Positions 61,538 through 64,000 of a DNA stretch of 64,000 nucleotides are shown here, one piece after another; the first letter of the stretch is position 1; every line of letters starts with the position of its first letter. A model generated the notes under the pieces. It did no database searches, had not been told where the DNA came from, and was given only the letters and a program-made list of their open reading frames with translations. This DNA comes from Proteus hauseri ATCC 700826 (lineage in GTDB: Bacteria; Pseudomonadota; Gammaproteobacteria; Enterobacterales; Enterobacteriaceae): assembly GCF_001654965.1 (NCBI RefSeq), contig NZ_LXEV01000011.1, positions 1 to 64,000 of the forward strand, read 5' to 3'. A program made the translations under genes and the position numbers.

Positions 61538-61561
61538 AAAAAGTAAAGAAATTTACTTTTT
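61538..61561 (-). promoter_or_regulatory. Hairpin in the leader of the fimbrial operon
   Basis: A perfect 10-bp inverted repeat, AAAAAGTAAA / TTTACTTTTT, with a four-base loop. In the mRNA it would end about 14 nt before the pilin ATG, directly upstream of the ribosome site, and end in U5. It may be a weak terminator or a stability/translation element. Confidence 0.5.
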
Positions 61562-61591
61562 AGTCTTTAATAATTAATTTATAAGAATAGA

Positions 61592-61620
61592 TTTATTTGC
61601 ATAGAAGGTATGCGAATAAA
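61592..61620. promoter_or_regulatory. 29-bp dyad in the fimbrial promoter region
   Basis: TTTATTTGCATA-GAAGG-TATGCGAATAAA: 11 of 12 positions pair. It lies about 70 bp upstream of the pilin start and 120 bp from the end of the LysR gene. Symmetry and placement suit an operator for that regulator or another dimeric factor. Confidence 0.5.
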
Positions 61621-61740
61621 ATATAACATTGCTTATTTGTTAAGTTAATAAACATTTACATGAGTTTTTTTGTTTTACTATCAATTTATTTAATGTTCGT
61701 TTTTTTAATTAAATATATTTGGATGTTATTTAATAATTAA

Positions 61741-62601
61741 CTATGCGTTTTTATTACCTATTGTTGATAATAAAATTTTAATATCCTCCGTTGGAAATGA
61801 ATTTTTATTCATATAGAGATAGAATTTATATTCTTTTTCTTCTTGTTGCATATTTAATTGTTTTATTGTTTTTTTATTCAGTTCATCTTGAATAAGTGGT
61901 AACGGTAAACGTGAATAACCAATACTATGCTGAATTAAATTAAGCGCTGTTTCCACAGAGCCGACGCTAACGTTTTGTATACTATTACTATTTTCTGAAG
62001 TATCAGGTAAGAGTGAAACAAAGGTATGCTTTTGTAATTGTTGAGAAATTTCATCACCCGCATACTGTTGTAGTGGATGCTCTGGATGTGTGACTAGTAC
62101 AGTTTTAATTCTTTCTAATACAATAGGTTGCAGTGATTTAATATAATGATGAGTAATAATAATATCGTTTTCTTTTTGAGAAAAAATATCTGATTTATTG
62201 AGTGAAACCTTATTAATATTCAGATCATAGTGTCTATTATCTCGAATAAAAACAGATATTTTGTTTAAAAGATAGTCAGATGTATATAATGGGTCGATAA
62301 GTAAATTTATTTTTAACTTATTGTTTTGTTTTATTTTTTTAGCTCTATTTTCTAGAGATATTGCTTTCTCAGTGATTTCTCTTGATAGCTCAAGCAATAA
62401 CTCACCTTCATGAGTTAATACGGCTCGCCTTTTTTCTAATGAGAGAATTTCAATTCCCAGTATTTGCTCTAATTTATTAATAGTATAGCTCACTGATGAC
62501 TGGGTTCTATGCAGTATTTCAGCAGCTTGAGCAAATCCACCGTAATCAACGACGGCTTGTAAGGTAATCCATTGGTCGAGTGTTGTACGTGATTTTTCCA
62601 T
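61741..62601 (-). CDS. LysR-type transcriptional regulator next to the fimbrial operon
   Basis: A 286-residue LysR-family protein. N-terminal winged HTH (FAQAAEILHRTQSSVSYTIN at about 23-42), linker helix, and a divergent, Asn/Lys/Ile-rich effector domain. It is encoded on the same strand, 217 bp upstream of the pilin gene, so it may control the fimbrial operon; a read-through transcript is possible because I see no strong terminator between them. Most known Proteus fimbrial operons instead carry an MrpJ-type HTH regulator, which is absent here. The A+T-rich composition suggests acquired DNA. Confidence 0.88.
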   Translation of the reverse strand: MEKSRTTLDQWITLQAVVDYGGFAQAAEILHRTQSSVSYTINKLEQILGIEILSLEKRRAVLTHEGELLLELSREITEKAISLENRAKKIKQNNKLKINLLIDPLYTSDYLLNKISVFIRDNRHYDLNINKVSLNKSDIFSQKENDIIITHHYIKSLQPIVLERIKTVLVTHPEHPLQQYAGDEISQQLQKHTFVSLLPDTSENSNSIQNVSVGSVETALNLIQHSIGYSRLPLPLIQDELNKKTIKQLNMQQEEKEYKFYLYMNKNSFPTEDIKILLSTIGNKNA

Positions 62602-63841
62602 AATGGAGCCTTTTATTATTGTTTATTAATTACTCGCTACAAATGAAGCTAGCAATATATCTTAGCATTGTTAATAGGTAGTAATACTGGTTTTTATATT
62701 GAGTTTAATAAATATTAACATTATAAGAAGTGTTACTACTTTTTAATTATGTGCTTTTTTTTGCTTAATATTTATTTTTTTATTTTTTGTTTTTTTATAA
62801 TATTTGATTAATTTTAAATAGTGTTTTTCTTTTATTTTAATTAATTTTTTTTCTTTTGATTATAAGAAAATAAGACGGTTTTTTTATTTTTTATTTTTTA
62901 TTTTTATATTTTTTTATCTTTATTGGGTTTTTATTTATTTTTAATTAATTTTTAAAGTTGTGATGAATTATTTTTATTTTTATTGTTATTATCGATTTTT
63001 TTTATTTTTCATTAGTGCTATATAAAAATAAAATAAATAGATTTAAATAAAAATAGCATTAAAATTTGCTGTTATATTGTTTTTATAAATGATCATGGTG
63101 GTGATGACAAAAAATAAAAACAGTAAAAGAGTAAAAAACAAGTCTAATTTAGAATGTTTTAGGTGTTATATCTCGTCTTGTAGGATTAATTTGCTATGTA
63201 AAGCTATGTTGGTGACTGTTAGGAAAAGGCTAAATATATTTAGTTTAGGTTGTAATGTATTTGGCTTAGGGGTTTTAAAGTGTGATTTTAATTCTAATTT
63301 ATAAAATTAAGTTCTAAAAATAGCATATTGTCACTCATTTTATGAGTGCTCAATAAGTACAAGAACGTAACAGTAATGATCTTAATCAATAAATGAAGTG
63401 ATTTTTTTATATGAGTGCCAATTAAAGCGAAATAAAAGAGGAAGTGGAATCTCGATGCTATAACTAGACTCAACTCAATAAACAGAAATAATCACATTAG
63501 TAAATCAATATTCATTTTCTTTGGATTGACGTTTTATTAGTGAAATAAATTGAGTAAAGAGATATTGGTAGGAAAAATGTAAAACAAGAACTATTTATTT
63601 ATGATGCTCTCTTTATTACTATCTTATTTTTACATAAGTTAAATAGTTTCACGTGTTACTATCTATTAGTTTTGTTTAACAAAAAAAAGAAAAAAGCGTG
63701 TATCTGGTTATAATCATCTGAGTGATTTACAAACAAATTGTACTTAAATTGTACAGAGTAGATCAGTTAGATATAGGTAACGATAAAGTGGGTAGGCTGA
63801 TATGAAGATTAAATTGAGAGCATAAAAATGAAATATGAAAG
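62602..63841. other. Very A+T-rich region without a supported gene
   Basis: 1.2 kb with no credible CDS. Bases 62690-63080 are almost entirely A and T with long T and A runs, typical of a region bound by H-NS. The frame at 63089-63304 (Cys/Asn/Lys-rich, no ribosome site) looks like chance. A 17-bp dyad TGTAC-TTAAATT-GTACA lies at 63739-63755. The regulator promoter should lie at the left edge. Confidence 0.6.
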
Positions 63842-63891
63842 AAAAAGCCACTATTTAACTTTATTTTCCTAAAAAGTCATAGTGGCTTTTT
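63842..63891. terminator. Terminator at the right end
   Basis: A perfect 13-bp stem AAAAAGCCACTAT / ATAGTGGCTTTTT with a 24-base loop. Read on the minus strand it ends in TTTTT, 24 nt after the stop of the partial minus-strand gene. Confidence 0.8.
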
Positions 63892-63915
63892 ATCAGAACA
63901 ATCGATGTGGATAGT

Positions 63916-64000
63916 TTATAAACCACCCACTTCTCGTTGAGAGTTTCGAGTTGTACTACGAATAGTGTTTCCCATCATATCAACTCTGGCTTGGAATGGT
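63916..64000 (-). CDS. C-terminus of an unidentified protein (runs off the window)
   Basis: A minus-strand frame open to the window edge encodes 27 residues, PFQARVDMMGNTIRSTTRNS followed by QREVGGL and a stop. A strong terminator immediately downstream supports a real gene end. Too short to identify. Confidence 0.55.
   Translation of the reverse strand, partial: PFQARVDMMGNTIRSTTRNSQREVGGL

Noticed and set aside
61524-61740. Invertible promoter (fim switch) upstream of the pilin gene
   Set aside because: No pair of separated inverted repeats flanks a promoter-sized segment, and no recombinase gene is near.
63089-63304. 71-residue frame near the right end
   Set aside because: Cys/Asn/Lys-rich, no ribosome site, in very A+T-rich DNA; most simply chance.
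63739-63755. TGTAC-TTAAATT-GTACA dyad as a TrpR operator
   Set aside because: It shares only the outer TGTAC/GTACA with the TrpR site and has no trp-related gene nearby.

Overview
The window is a low-GC chromosomal segment of a gammaproteobacterium in the order Enterobacterales. Gene content, protein sequences close to Escherichia coli, strong A+T bias and a chaperone-usher fimbrial operon all point to Proteus or a near relative in the Morganellaceae. The species cannot be fixed from sequence alone. Most of the window is the conserved enterobacterial block between the ilv and pldB/yigL loci.

Layout: (1) 1-3.2 kb: tRNA-Trp, then hdfR, maoP and comM. (2) 3.6-12.8 kb: branched-chain amino acid genes, with leader peptide ilvL and attenuator followed by an intact ilvGMEDA operon, then the divergent ilvY/ilvC pair with an obvious operator, then an ERIC-like palindromic repeat. 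(3) 13-20.3 kb: rep, gppA, rhlB, trxA and rho. (4) 20.7-33.6 kb: the complete twelve-gene enterobacterial common antigen cluster, wecA to wecG, with many overlapping start/stop codons. (5) 33.8-34.3 kb: a four-gene tRNA operon (Arg, His, Leu, Pro). (6) 34.6-35.2 kb: a protein-gene-free stretch holding the small RNA GlmZ. It is preceded by a textbook sigma-54 promoter and three TGTC-N10-GACA-like sites expected for the activator GlrR. (7) 35.3-40 kb: a frameshifted small membrane-protein gene, then hemCDXY on the minus strand. (8) 40.9-49.7 kb: cyaA with a CRP site, cyaY, lptM, dapF, yigA, xerC, yigB and uvrD with a LexA box. (9) 49.8-56.6 kb: an orphan 137-residue protein, rarD, yigI, pldA, recQ, pldB and yigL. 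(10) 56.7-62.6 kb: a minus-strand fimbrial operon (major subunit, chaperone, usher, two-domain adhesin) with a LysR-type regulator just upstream. (11) 62.6-64 kb: a very A+T-rich stretch with no convincing gene, ending in the C-terminus of an unidentified minus-strand protein.

How the parts work together: ilv genes make isoleucine and valine under attenuation (ilvL) and substrate-induced activation (IlvY on ilvC). The wec cluster builds and polymerises the GlcNAc-ManNAcA-Fuc4NAc repeat. WecA and WecB use UDP-GlcNAc, the product of the glucosamine pathway that GlmZ is known to control through glmS. hemCD carries out two steps of tetrapyrrole synthesis next to cyaA. xerC, uvrD, rep, recQ and comM are DNA-maintenance genes. 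Compared with the E. coli order, corA is absent after uvrD, and rhtC/rhtB are absent between recQ and pldB.

I did not find a wholly new multi-gene system. The observations most worth follow-up are the GlmZ control region, the +1 frameshifted membrane gene, the paired hairpins inside the wec operon, and the dyad plus 5'-UTR hairpin upstream of the fimbrial operon. Start codons were moved from the longest ORF wherever a ribosome binding site and remembered E. coli homologues agreed on a shorter one.
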